Shown here: piece after piece, positions 26,901 through 35,960 of the stretch
Layout of the letters: each line of letters opens with the position of its first letter
Numbering within the stretch: position 1 is the first letter of the stretch
Assembly: GCF_030269925.1 (NCBI RefSeq)
Contig: NC_085110.1
Coordinates: 1,922,001-1,986,000 of the forward strand
Direction: 5' to 3'
DNA length: 64,000 nucleotides
Source of the DNA: Bombyx mori
Taxonomy: Eukaryota > Arthropoda > Insecta > Lepidoptera > Bombycidae
Translations under genes and position numbers: made by a program
The notes under the pieces: generated by a model
Databases searched by the model: none
What the model was told of the DNA's origin: nothing
What the model saw: the letters and a program-made list of their open reading frames with translations, nothing else

Positions 26901-29900
26901 GATCCTCTAAAATCCAAAATCAAGAGTAATATTTCCCTTATAGGCTGTGAGTCGTTGCGGGAAATGCCTGATCAGCATATGCTCATCGTGCGGCGACGCC
27001 CACGAGAGGCAGCCGACCACGGCGAGACACGTACTGGAGCCGCTACACCCTCCCGTCAGATACTGCTCGCAACATCCCAAGGCTGAACTGTGCATCTACT
27101 GCGCTACTTGTCAACAGGTATTCAATACTTTAGGCTGAAGTTGGTCGGTCCCCCTTATTAATTTCAACTTAACTGAGGTAATCGAAAAAAAAAACATAGG
27201 CCGTTTTCCAATTACAGCACAAGAGCGCATTATGCGGCATAATGCTCAACTAAGCTTCAGCATAATTCGGCATTGTGCGTCACTGAGTCACTATCATTAA
27301 GTAACGGTTAATTATTATGCCGCATAATGCGCTTTTGTGCTGTAATTGGAAAACGGCCATAATTTTTCGGTGTTTTAACTTTAATCAAATTTTATTATTG
27401 CGTTTGTGGAAAACCAACTTAAATGATTACTACTATTTAGATTTCTGAAGTATGTCAAATGTTGAGACATGAAGTTTATTATTTGTCTAAAGGCTTTTCA
27501 ACCTTTCAAACCGGAAAATGTAACTGCTTCGCGCTACACTACCATTAATTGAAGACATGAGTGGCTGAAGAGGATATGATACTATTTGTTAATTTTGAGA
27601 AAACGGGCAATAAACTTTTGTTACTTGTATTTTTGCTTCGTACATAACTCCTTCATCGCATGCAATTTCTAGAAAATAGCCTTGAACCCTGAGTTTTAAG
27701 TCTAATATGGTTTATAGGCACTTTCATTCAATGTAAAAACTCAAAAATCTTAAAAATGGTACTTAACCGGTTCATCCACTCATGTCTTCAATTATAATGT
27801 TTAACTAGACGATGACTAGACTAGATAACTAGACGATTTTTCTTTTTTGATAACGCTATCTTGTTGTGTCTTTAAAGCAGTTAGTTGCTCTCAATTAAAA
27901 AAAATAGTATTATTATTCGCCAATAGATGTCGGGAAGAGTCATAAAGTTCATTATCGATAAAGTTGATTATTGAAAACACGAACAAAACAACATTTTCTG
28001 AAAATAAATCGTAGCTAGATCGATTTATCGCCCCCGAAATCCCCTGTATACTAAATTTTATGAAAATCGTTGGAGCCCTTTCCGAGATTCAGATTATATA
28101 TACAAGAATTGTTCGTTTAAAGGTATAAGATAAGATGTTGGCTTACAAAAATAGTACATATCTGCCGTTGTATAAGGTCTTTGGCAAGTGAACGTGGATG
28201 TTTGTAAGGTTGTGTGCCGAGAGTGCTGCGTGGTGTCGCACGGCGGGCACGCGCTGGCGGCGGCGTCCCGCGCGGCTGCCGAGCGCGCCCGCGTGCTGCG
28301 TGCCGCCTGCGATCGCGCCGCGCACGTGCCGGGCAACGTGCAGCGGGCGGCCAGGGCGCTGCAAGTGCATGCCGCTCAAGTTGATGTACGTATTCTATCC
28401 CGAATGTTCTATTAGCCCTCTGAGCGCGAATCGTCGATAAATCGATTCTCTGTTAATGCGTATAAAGTGTGGAGCGTCGGAATACCGACAATTGCGCAGT
28501 TTGATCATAGGTATTAAGTATCGACCTGTACGGACGTGTCTTAGCGCGCCCATGTAAACCGTTTTTAAAAGTGAATAATATTTATAAATAACCATTTAAA
28601 TTCTGCAAAGTATGTTAAAATAAGCTCTGCACTAAAAGGGTCATAAACATAATCAAAACCACTTTTTTGGTTAAATCCCGCGGTTTTTGTAGTCACTTCG
28701 ATCAACAATAGTAACTAGATTTCGGGTCGGTGCATAAAATCCGTCTCGTCAAATAACAGCGCACTTGAAATGTGAGTTCTTATTTTGTTTAGTTCACATC
28801 AAACACAGCCAAAGTCAACCCGTCTCACAATACCGCAGTGTGTATTCAAAAGTTGCAAAAATAAGGCCCGAAAAAGCAATTTAACGGCCGGAGTATCTTA
28901 CTTTCGGTAAGTACATGAAGTATAAACTATATTGTAAGCTTTAAACTTATAAATAATATTAAATTTTGAACAAAATTACCGATTTTTAACCACCGCTACA
29001 AATGTTGGCCAAGGCTCGGCCAACACATGGACAAACTTTTGCTTAACAGAACAGTAAATGCATGGAGTAGATTTGTTTTGTGATAATTTTTTAAAATTTT
29101 TAGCTGCACTTCAAAATTAGTTGGTTAAAATTGGTTAATGCTGCTTTTGTGTCTGTTTGTTGGACTCTCATTAGATACTTAGCTTTCCATTTTTATTTTA
29201 GCTTTCCTAGCAATCATGTGTGCAGAATGGATCTCGATTGTCGCCAGAGAAACAAGAGATGACTTTTATAAGCCAGCTAAGAACTCCGCTTATTGACACT
29301 GGACATCTTTGCCTTCCGTGCTCACGGCTACTGAAATGTGGCCGAAACATTGTAATAAAAATACCACGCTTGAAACCGTTTAAACGTTGTTTTATTATGT
29401 GCACTGGTCGCGAAAACTTAAAAATATATATTACACAAAAACGTAACGCTAATAAAATAATAAGTAATGTATAGATACTAACAAACATACATTTTCAAAA
29501 CATAAAAAGTAAACAACTAAACTTTTACTTTAATTCATTAATAAATTATTTTAGTGTTAAGCTCGACTCCCTTACCTCCTGTAGTAAATAGAAATCGGCA
29601 TTTCAAGAAGCAAAAATAAATAAAGCAAAACGATGTTAGTTCTCAGAGCAATTAAGGGAAAAGTTACTTTATTTGTTGCACTTTAAGATTGATTTAACAT
29701 TAAAAGTTGTTTAAAATATGTCTTTTTATTGGTAAGTGACAGGAGTAATTTATTGCTTTGCTTGTTTTATGTGACGAATGATCGTAAGTATTAGATAATG
29801 TTTTGGAGATTTGTGACTTTATTACTAGGTGCCATAGTTGTTATTAGTTTGAAAGTAAAAGTGTTTCAAAACTTTTTTCTCCGTTTGTTAGTAAACGAAT

Positions 29901-32900
29901 GTAGCTATATAAGTATATATTCACGCGGACAGTTTTTGCTTTAATTTTGTACGTATCCCTTTATCTAGTTACTATTGTTGATCGAAGTGTAGTCATGACA
30001 TTGTTACCGACGTGTCAAATACTATTCAATTGTCGTGGTCACAGACTGATCGACCGTCCATGAGTCTAAACGTACTTTTAATTGCGATCACAAGAATAGC
30101 ATGTATTTAAACAGGCTCAGGCTTCCAAAGTGGAATCGGAAGTGGAGACGTGGGCGGCGGAGTACAGTCGCGCGGTGGAGGCGCACGGGCGCGCGCTGCT
30201 GCGGGCCGCGGGGCGGGCGCGCTGCGGGTTCCGTCGCGGCGTGCGGCGCCACGAGCAGCGCCTCGACGAGCGCGTGCGGGACGCGCACGAAGCCGTCGCC
30301 TTCGCCCAGGAGGTGAGCGGGGGGGGGGGGCGTACTCGATAATTGAGTACCAATAGGACCTCTTGTGAGAACGCGCGGGTGGGAACCCCGCCACCCTGCC
30401 TATTTCTGTCGTGAAGCAGTGATGCGTTTCGGTTTAAAGGGTGAGGGGCAGCCGTTGTAACTATACTTGAGACCTTAGAACTTATATCTCAAGGCGGGTG
30501 GCGCATTTAGGTTGTGGACGTCTATGGGCTCCAGTAACCACTTAACACCTGGTGGGCTGTGAGCTCGTCCACCCATCTAAGCAATAAAAAAAAAGAAGTT
30601 TGAAGCTTTGTTACTTGATATTGACGTTTGAGGTCAGGTAGCTTCTAATTTTACTTGCCACCCCAGCCGGCCTCTTCGGTCTTACCTTTTTTCCCCTACC
30701 TATTCGCTAGTCTAAGGGACTATTCCAGCTACGCCCGGACGGGTAGGTGAGCTCACGGGCTCAACCTGAGAGAATTTGCTAACAGAGCAGTTTGCTACCA
30801 CCGGATCGGAATCGCGACTTTGTGAGAAGATAAGGCGAGAAACTCAGTGAGCTGTATCTATGGGTTAGTTCGCTCGTCTAACCCTTTGTCGTAATCGACG
30901 AGTTCGACGAGGACGGTGACGGGTGCTTGAGAGCCCTAAAAGCACCGAGAGTTAGTTTTGGGCGAAGTCCCCGTCGCGGGGCAACGCAACGTCAGTTTTA
31001 CCAGTTATCTAGATCTCACATTTTCTCCTCAGTTGCTCTCGGGAGCCAGAGACGATGAGTTGCTATCCCTGAGCGGGCCCGTCCTCCGGCGGTTAGAGAG
31101 GGTGACGGAGGTAGAGGGGCTGGGGCAGGCTCCCCAGTGCGAGGTCAGGTTCGCGCCGCTGGCCCCCGCCGCGCCGCACTCCACGCTGTACGGGCGGCTG
31201 CTCACTCAGGCGCCGGACCCCGACAAATGCGTTCTGGATACTGAAGGTATTACACATACTTCGGTGTTCGACTTATCCTCAGAGGGTTCCACGTACAAAA
31301 GCATTGTTTTTGTTAAATTTTAATGACCAAGTTCGTCAACTATGTCATTATAGAGTACTTATACAAATACCAGATTTATTTGAAGTCTGATCTCTGTTTG
31401 TAGGTCTCCAAGACCTGATGGTGAATTGTCAACACGAGACAGTTTTAGAGCTGAGGGACTGTAACGGTGAGCGCATTTGGTGCGGAGGCGAACAGGTGAA
31501 TGAAACGATCGAGCTATTTAATTACAAATATTTCTGATCCATCCTTGAGTAACCCTGAGATTCTTTGTAGCAATAACGGGACGCGCAAAAAAAACGTTTT
31601 TTTTAACTGTCTGTAATAATTCAACACTTTATATATTTTATGATTTAATGAGAGGATGTGGGCTTCTAAGAGCGGGGGCACACGATGCGTTGCGGCGCCG
31701 CAACGTTGTTATTCCTTGTAATGCATAAACAATTGAGCGGTTCCACTCCGACGTCGTAACGCATTCACTCCTCCCCACTTCGTCTCGGTGGCTGCAAGTC
31801 CGGTGCGCCGCCGCAGCGGATCGTGTGACATGCCATAGATATTTCTATGTAAGACTACGCAGCGACACCGCTCCGGCGCCGCAACGCATTGTGTCCCTAC
31901 TCTAACATCATCTTCCGCTGTGCGGTGACGTGGTCTGGTTGTGCGCAGGTGTCGGGCTACCTGCGGCGCCGCGACTCGAGCGCGCGGCCGGCCGGCGCCG
32001 CGGTTACGGACCGCGCCGACGGTCGCTACACGCTCGCCTTCACGCCCGCCGCGCCCGGCGCATACCTGCTGGCCGTCACCGTCGCCAACAAGCCTATTAA
32101 GGTAACACCGACACCGGTCCGGTCCGGTCACCACTCTCGTCGAGCCCGTCGCTTGCGACATAGGGCTCGGTGAATAGTGAATTAACCCACAGACACAGCC
32201 CCTCTGAGTTTCTCGCCGGATCTTCTCAGTGGGTCACGTTTCCAATCCGGCGGTAGACTCTGCGAAGCACGGCTCTGGCTAGGTTTCGTGTTAACAACGT
32301 CGTCAGGTTTGAGCCCCGTGAGCTCACCTACTGGTTAAGGTTACGCTGAAATAGCTTCCCAAGGCTATCAGCTAAAGTAGAAAAAAAAGAAGGACCTACG
32401 TTTACCTTTCAGTACTACTCTGCACAGGAAGGCGAGCTCACAAGTTTCAGTACAGTTACTGGAGCTCATAGACATCTACGACGTAAATGCGCCACCCACC
32501 TTGAGATACAAGTTCTAAGGTCTCAAGTATAGTTACAACGGCTGCCCCGCCCTTCAAACCGAAACGCATTACTGCTTCACGTAGAAAATAGGCAGGGTGG
32601 TGGTACCTACCCGCGCGGACTCACAAGAGGTCCTACCACCAGTAATTACGCAAATTATAAGTTTGGCTTATATTACCCAGGGTAGTCCGTTCCCGTGTGC
32701 GGCAAGGGTGGGTAAGACCCATAACGGCCAGTACCACTGCTGTTCCTTCTGTTCCTCGGGCGGGAAGAGGGACGCGAGCTGTGCTTGCGGAGCCACTATG
32801 CCGGGAGGATATAAGGGTATCCTATTTTAATTATTCCAGAAAACAAAACATTATTGCCGTGTAAAACATTATTAAGTTGATATTACATAGTTTTATTTTT

Positions 32901-33948
32901 ATTGCTTAGATGGGTGGACGAGCTCACGGCCCATCTGGTGTTAAATGGTTACTCGAACCCATAGACATCTACAACATAAATGCCCGTACCCACCTTGAGA
33001 CACGAGTTTTAAGGTCTCACTTTAAACAGTACAACGGCTGCCCCGCCCTTCAGACCGAAACGCATTATTCCTTCACGGCAGGGCGGTGGTACTGTTAAGG
33101 GGTGGATCCGGGAGCTCTTTTTAAAAAAGGAAACTGCGACTGACACTGAGTTTATTTTATAAAAGAAATAGTCCAAGCAATGTGTGTTTCCGCTGCTCAA
33201 GCCAATTCTGTTCCACCATGTTTTAACAATTCCAAATTTAAACATTCAGAAATGCCTTAGTCTGCATTATTATTTATATTGCGTTATTATTGAGAGGCAT
33301 ATGTAACAGTATCTATCCATGCGGACTTACAAGACGTCCTTTTTTATTTTTTATTGCTTAGATGAGTGAACGAACTCTTTTTTTTTTATTGCTCAGATGC
33401 GTGGACGAGCTCACAGCCCACCTGGTGTTAAATGGTTACTGGATCCCTTACTGGATCTTCAACGAAAATGCGCCACCCACCTTGAGATATAAGTTGTAAG
33501 ATCTCAGTATAGTTACAATGGCTGTCCCACCCTTCAAACCGAAACGCATTACTGCTTCACGGTGGTAACTACCCGTGCGGACTCACAAGAGGTCCTACCA
33601 CCAGTAATTACGCAAATTATAATTTTGCGGGTTTGATTTTTATTACATGATGTTGTTCCTTCACCGTGGAAGTCAATCATTTGTTGAGTACGTGTTTCAT
33701 TAGAAAAATTGGTCCCCGCCTGAGATTCGAACACCGGTGCATCGCTCAACACCAATGCACCGGACGTCTTATCCTTTAGGCCACGACGACGTCCTACCAG
33801 CTGTAATGTTTTGATTGGCTAAGGTTGCGGGCACGGCCACACGGGTTGGCCCGGCACGCGACACTGGTCTTGCTGCGGCGCCACGCAGCGGCACTCCGTC
33901 TGCACGCGCCGGCCCACCCAGTCGCGACTCTACCAGTTCTCGCTGTAA
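14994..33948 (+). CDS. Trim45: TRIM45-like RING/B-box/filamin-repeat protein (11 exons, 631 aa)
   Basis: Probable RING-type E3 ubiquitin ligase of the tripartite-motif family. Exons: 14994-15309, 24803-24942, 25535-25705, 26944-27117, 28209-28385, 30115-30312, 31033-31246, 31404-31495, 31949-32101, 32681-32816 and 33824-33948. All junctions are GT-AG and sum to 1896 nt in one frame. The RING has Cys64, Cys67, Cys79, His81, Cys84 and Cys87, with the last pair Cys163/Cys166 after a long Ser/Gly/acidic loop encoded by exon 2. B-box 1 spans about 201-229 and B-box 2 about 250-281. An Ala/Arg-rich coiled coil covers about 290-400. A filamin-type Ig repeat lies at about 430-555, with DGRYTLAFTPAAPGAYLL and KGSPF. 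A Cys/Gly tail follows (CCSFCSSGG, CGATMPGGYKGCGHGH, WSCCG), which is diagnostic of TRIM45 from memory. Human TRIM45 is 580 aa. Exons 5-9 are very GC-rich in an AT-rich setting. Intron 1 is about 9.5 kb and full of repeats. Confidence 0.92.
15815..15930 (+). repeat. LINE 3'-end fragment
   Basis: GATTCTCGCCGAATCTC and GATCCGGCGGTAGATTC match the internal block of the polyA LINE tails elsewhere in the window. Confidence 0.5.
16385..16507 (-). mobile_element. Truncated LINE 3' end (family L)
   Basis: Poly-T, then CCTACCTAAGCTGATAGCC to CACGAACCCTAGCAAGAG. A minus-strand copy of only about 120 bp, immediately upstream of a longer copy at 16542. Confidence 0.78.
16542..17055 (-). mobile_element. 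Truncated LINE with ORF2 C-terminus (family L)
   Basis: Poly-T of about 20 bp at the left marks the polyA end. On the minus strand an open frame at 16985-16761 reads HENPLIVAAGNYIPDPADRM, then PKHVISDPPDPLTVLLG and an Arg-rich end. I take this as the C-terminus of a Jockey-like reverse-transcriptase ORF. It is 5'-truncated. Confidence 0.75.
18675..19012 (+). mobile_element. Truncated LINE 3' end (family L)
   Basis: A plus-strand copy from CCAAAACACGTCATCTCGGA to the polyA at TAGGTAGGGAAAAAAA. It encodes the same Arg-rich ORF end as the copy at 16542-17055. Confidence 0.78.
19730..19958 (+). mobile_element. LINE 3' end, second subfamily
   Basis: GAGTTTCTCGCCGGATCTTC to GAAACTGGAAAGGCCTCC and CAATCATAAAAAAAA. 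It shares its 5' block with family L but has a different end. Other copies are at 26487-26706 and 62822-63150. Confidence 0.7.
20157..20314 (-). repeat. Bm1-type SINE fragment
   Basis: TGGGTGGACGAGCTCACGGC to CTGCCCCACCCTCCTG. 5'-truncated minus-strand copy. Confidence 0.75.
21208..21231. repeat. (AT)n microsatellite
   Basis: A run of about twelve AT units just before a minus-strand LINE tail at 21232. Confidence 0.8.
21232..21325 (-). repeat. LINE 3'-end fragment (family L, divergent)
   Basis: TCCTACCTATTCTAGTAACC and GGCTAGCTCACGGGGCTC match the tail region of family L. Confidence 0.55.
21672..21828 (+). repeat. Short SINE (second SINE family)
   Basis: CATGTCCTTCTTCAAACGAG, then GACGTCCATGAGCGACGG and GTATGCTCGTCTGCCTG, ending GCAATAAAAAAA. 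This is the best preserved copy of the family in the window. Confidence 0.75.
22436..22774 (+). mobile_element. Truncated LINE 3' end (family L)
   Basis: Plus-strand copy from CGTCGTCGCCCAAAACACG to the polyA at ATAAGTAGGAAAAAAAA. It has the same organisation as 18675-19012. Confidence 0.78.
23157..23674 (+). mobile_element. Bm1-type SINE with internal 99-bp tandem duplication
   Basis: The tRNA-like head begins AAGTCGTCGTGGCC. The segment 23237-23335 is repeated without a difference at 23345-23443. The body then continues normally to the tail, which lacks the usual A-rich end. Confidence 0.88.
24032..24284 (+). repeat. Bm1-type SINE, 5'-truncated
   Basis: TGGTGGTAGGACGTCTCGTG to CATAAGCAATAATTAAAAAA. 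It ends about 520 bp before TRIM45 exon 2. Confidence 0.8.
25150..25371 (+). repeat. Bm1-type SINE, 5'-truncated
   Basis: AGTCCGCACGGGTGGGTACC to CTAAGCAGAAAAAAAA, in TRIM45 intron 2. Confidence 0.78.
26487..26706 (+). mobile_element. LINE 3' end, second subfamily
   Basis: CCGCTGAGTTTCTCGCCGG to GGAAAGGCCTCCAGACC and an A-rich tail. It lies in TRIM45 intron 3 and is co-linear with 19730-19958. Confidence 0.72.
27199..27358. mobile_element. 160-bp MITE with GGCCGTTTTCC ends
   Basis: Starts GGCCGTTTTCCAATTACAGC and ends as its inverse, with about 45-bp TIRs running through GCATTATGCGGCATAAT. The flanks both read ATA, suggesting a 3-bp target duplication as in PIF/Harbinger elements. In TRIM45 intron 4, 82 bp after exon 4. 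Confidence 0.8.
27551..27789. mobile_element. MITE with GAAGACATGAGTGG ends, copy 1
   Basis: Starts GAAGACATGAGTGGCTGAAG and ends CATCCACTCATGTCTTC. AATT flanks both sides. The interior carries two imperfect halves. The second copy is at 34263-34508. Confidence 0.8.
28010..28130 (+). repeat. Probable old LINE 3' remnant
   Basis: CCTGTATACTAAATTTTATG and AAAATCGTTGGAGCCCTTTC, then CAGATTATATATACAAGAAT. This resembles common insect RTE/CR1-type 3' ends from memory. It ends 79 bp before TRIM45 exon 5. Confidence 0.4.
28386..30114 (+). other. TRIM45 intron 5
   Basis: AT-rich. About 29200-29420 (GTCGCCAGAGAAACAAGAG to AAACCGTTTAAACG) has the look of a dispersed repeat but has no second copy in the window. 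No gene seen. Confidence 0.4.
30353..30594 (+). repeat. Bm1-type SINE, 5'-truncated
   Basis: AATAGGACCTCTTGTGAG to CATCTAAGCAATAAAAAAAA. It starts only about 40 bp downstream of the TRIM45 exon 6 donor. Confidence 0.82.
30684..30962 (-). mobile_element. Truncated LINE 3' end (divergent family L)
   Basis: TTTTTTCCCCTACCTATTCG at the polyA side, then CCACCGGATCGGAATCGCG and CGACGAGTTCGACGAGGACG. Minus strand. It ends about 70 bp before TRIM45 exon 7. Confidence 0.7.
31669..31903. mobile_element. GC-rich MITE in TRIM45 intron 8
   Basis: The left end AGAGCGGGGGCACACGATGC is inverted at the right as GCATTGTGTCCCTACTCT. Both arms contain GTTGCGGCGCCG. About 235 bp, with no coding capacity. The right end is 45 bp before exon 9. 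Confidence 0.75.
32112..32384 (+). mobile_element. Truncated LINE 3' end abutting TRIM45 exon 9
   Basis: CCGGTCCGGTCACCACTCTC to the polyA at CTAAAGTAGAAAAAAAA. It begins about 10 bp after the exon 9 donor at 32102. Confidence 0.75.
32427..32663 (-). repeat. Bm1-type SINE (minus strand)
   Basis: GGCGAGCTCACAAGTTTC to ACCACCAGTAATTACGCAAA. It ends about 17 bp before TRIM45 exon 10 at 32681, so the acceptor region is partly SINE-flanked. Confidence 0.8.
32891..33093 (-). repeat. Bm1-type SINE, truncated
   Basis: TTATTGCTTAGATGGGTGG to ACGGCAGGGCGGTGGTACT, in TRIM45 intron 10. Confidence 0.78.
33378..33788 (-). mobile_element. Bm1-type SINE, near full length, inserted in an older Bm1
   Basis: It runs from TTTTTTTATTGCTCAGATGC to the tRNA-like head AGGCCACGACGACGTCC. 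GACGTCCT occurs before the A-rich tails (about 33333) and again at the head end, as a target duplication. The outer remnants GCGGACTTACAAGACGTCC and CCTACCAGCTGTAAT are two halves of an older Bm1. A further 3' tail fragment is at about 33340-33377. It ends 36 bp before the last TRIM45 exon. Confidence 0.75.
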
Positions 33949-33995
33949 AACTAGTTCGGCCACAATAATCCACGACCAGACCACTCGACGCAGTT

Positions 33996-34174
33996 CTGTG
34001 TGCTTAGTCCGAGTTTTTTAACGTACTCGATAGCGTAAAAGTTACCTCACATTTTTGTATAGAATGGGATGGTTCGCGAACGTTTGCCGCTAGGGGCGCT
34101 GTTCCAACTGTATACAAAATTGGGTTAACTTTTACGCTATCGAGAACGTTAAGAAACTCGCACTAAGCACACTG
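33996..34174. mobile_element. Palindromic MITE, copy 3
   Basis: 179 bp, starting CTGTGTGCTTAGTCCGAG and ending CTCGCACTAAGCACACTG. The centre has CCGCTAGGGGCGCTGTTCC. It begins 48 bp after the TRIM45 stop codon, so it probably lies in the 3' UTR. Confidence 0.87.
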
Positions 34175-34262
34175 CTGCAGTTAAAACCACTTTTGCGAAC
34201 TGGATCCGGGCAATGATTCAAGCCACGAAAGCGTAATGCGATCGAAACGTGGCAAATAATAT

Positions 34263-34508
34263 GGAGACATGAGTGGATGAAGGGGACATGATACAAATTG
34301 TTAATTTTGAGAAAACGGTAAACAAACTTGTTACTTGTACTTTTTATTCATATATAACTCCTTCATCACATACAGTTTCTAAAAATAGCCTTTAAACCTA
34401 GAGTTTTAAAGTCTAATATGGTTTTTAGGCACATTACACCTTTATCCAATGTAAAAACACAAAAATCTTAAACATGGTACTTAATCCCTTCATCCACTCA
34501 CCTCTTCA
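34263..34508. mobile_element. MITE with GGAGACATGAGTGG ends, copy 2
   Basis: Co-linear with 27551-27789 through GTTAATTTTGAGAAAACGG and GTCTAATATGGTTT. ATAT flanks both ends, in line with a 4-bp AT-only target duplication in each copy. Confidence 0.78.
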
Positions 34509-35098
34509 TATAATGACAGTAGAAAAACTCGGGGTCAAACCGTAAAAGTGGTTTTAATTGTGTCTATGACTTGCGTAAACCGAAGCAAATATTCACTACA
34601 ACTTCCCTGTTCTAGATAAAAGATATACCATCAGTATTGTTAACTAGTAGTTAAATGAACAAATTAGTATACATTAATTGCAAGTGATAGATTTTTTTTC
34701 GATGGCTTCACTATAATCTTTCGAGAAATGTATTTATATTTAGTTAACGAGGTGTGGGAATACTGATTGTCTGCTTATTCCTGACATCCTATACAGAGTA
34801 AGATTTTGTCTTAGCGCGATTGATTGCGAAAGGGTTATATAAGTTTGTCTGTTAAGATTAATTAACGACAAGTTTCGCAAAATCTAATACATTTTTATAT
34901 TAAAAGTAAAAAAATGTTAAATTGTTAAGATAAAGTATGAAGTCGATTAATTGATAAAAAAAGTAGATGATAATACGAAATGTATTTTTTTTTATTTCAT
35001 TTCACAGCCTATTTTAATAAACAACTAGAAAGGGAATCTTTCCACGCACCTCCCACACATTATCTGTGTTCCTTGAGTTAAAAAATCCATCAATTTGT
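34509..35098. other. AT-rich sequence downstream of TRIM45
   Basis: No gene. An AATAAA at 35016-35021 is a possible distal polyA signal for TRIM45, over 1 kb past its stop. Confidence 0.3.
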
Positions 35099-35960
35099 AA
35101 AGGACAATGCCCATTTTCTATGGGCGTTTGGGCCCCTAAAAAAAGTTGTCGGGTGATGATGATTTTAACTTAATTTGATAGACAAAGAAATATCGTTTCA
35201 TATTCAGAAAACGATTTTTATATTCTCACCCAGGTTTAAGAGAAATCTGTTTTTTTCTGCAGCTAAAATAAGTTGTTAATTGTTTTCTTCGAAATCAATA
35301 ATCGCTCTCATCATTATTTACAGTATTAAATAAGTTAATTGTGGTTAATGTTGCTAGAAATAAGCCCTTACGTACCATGACATGGGGTAAATTGGGATCC
35401 TGGGGTAAATTGGGACAAACCTGCGGAAGATTCTCAAAGTACTTGTAGCACGGAATCTACCTAATTTTCTTTAAGGTAATATTTATCAATGTATAGAAGA
35501 AAAACCAAGTTAACTATGGAAGTACTAAACATGAGTTAAGTTGGTCCCAAAAATTCGTCAAATTAAATTTAAAATAGTGGTTGAAAAGTGCGCTTTAAAA
35601 CAGCTTAAAGAACTTTTATAAAAAGTGATATTATCGTTGTTTTTTCAATAAGATCACAGTTTATATAAGTTTTTAATACACCTGGAAATACCACAACAAA
35701 CGGTAAGTTGCAATATTCTTATTTTAAATACAATATTTTGTTTTTTTTTTTTTTTTTTTGTTGGGCGGTACTTGTGAAGTAGGTTGTGATTAAAAGTGCT
35801 CTTAGTTAAATACATTTTTAAAATAGTAAATCAGTTTAATTTTAAAGTGTAATGATATATATGCATAGACTGTAACACTTTTAACCTGCCGGCAGTGATT
35901 CCACTGGATAAAAACACTAAAGATTTTTTTTTTTTTTTTATTAAACTTCACAATCTCACA

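Noticed and set aside
30101..30394. Six overlapping Arg/Ala-rich ORFs
   Set aside because: Shadows of GC-rich TRIM45 exon 6; the frame chosen joins exons 5 and 7 in phase.
31889..32173. ORF running through TRIM45 exon 9 into an Arg-rich end
   Set aside because: The tail after 32101 is LINE sequence after a GT donor; the protein continues instead in exon 10 with GSPF.
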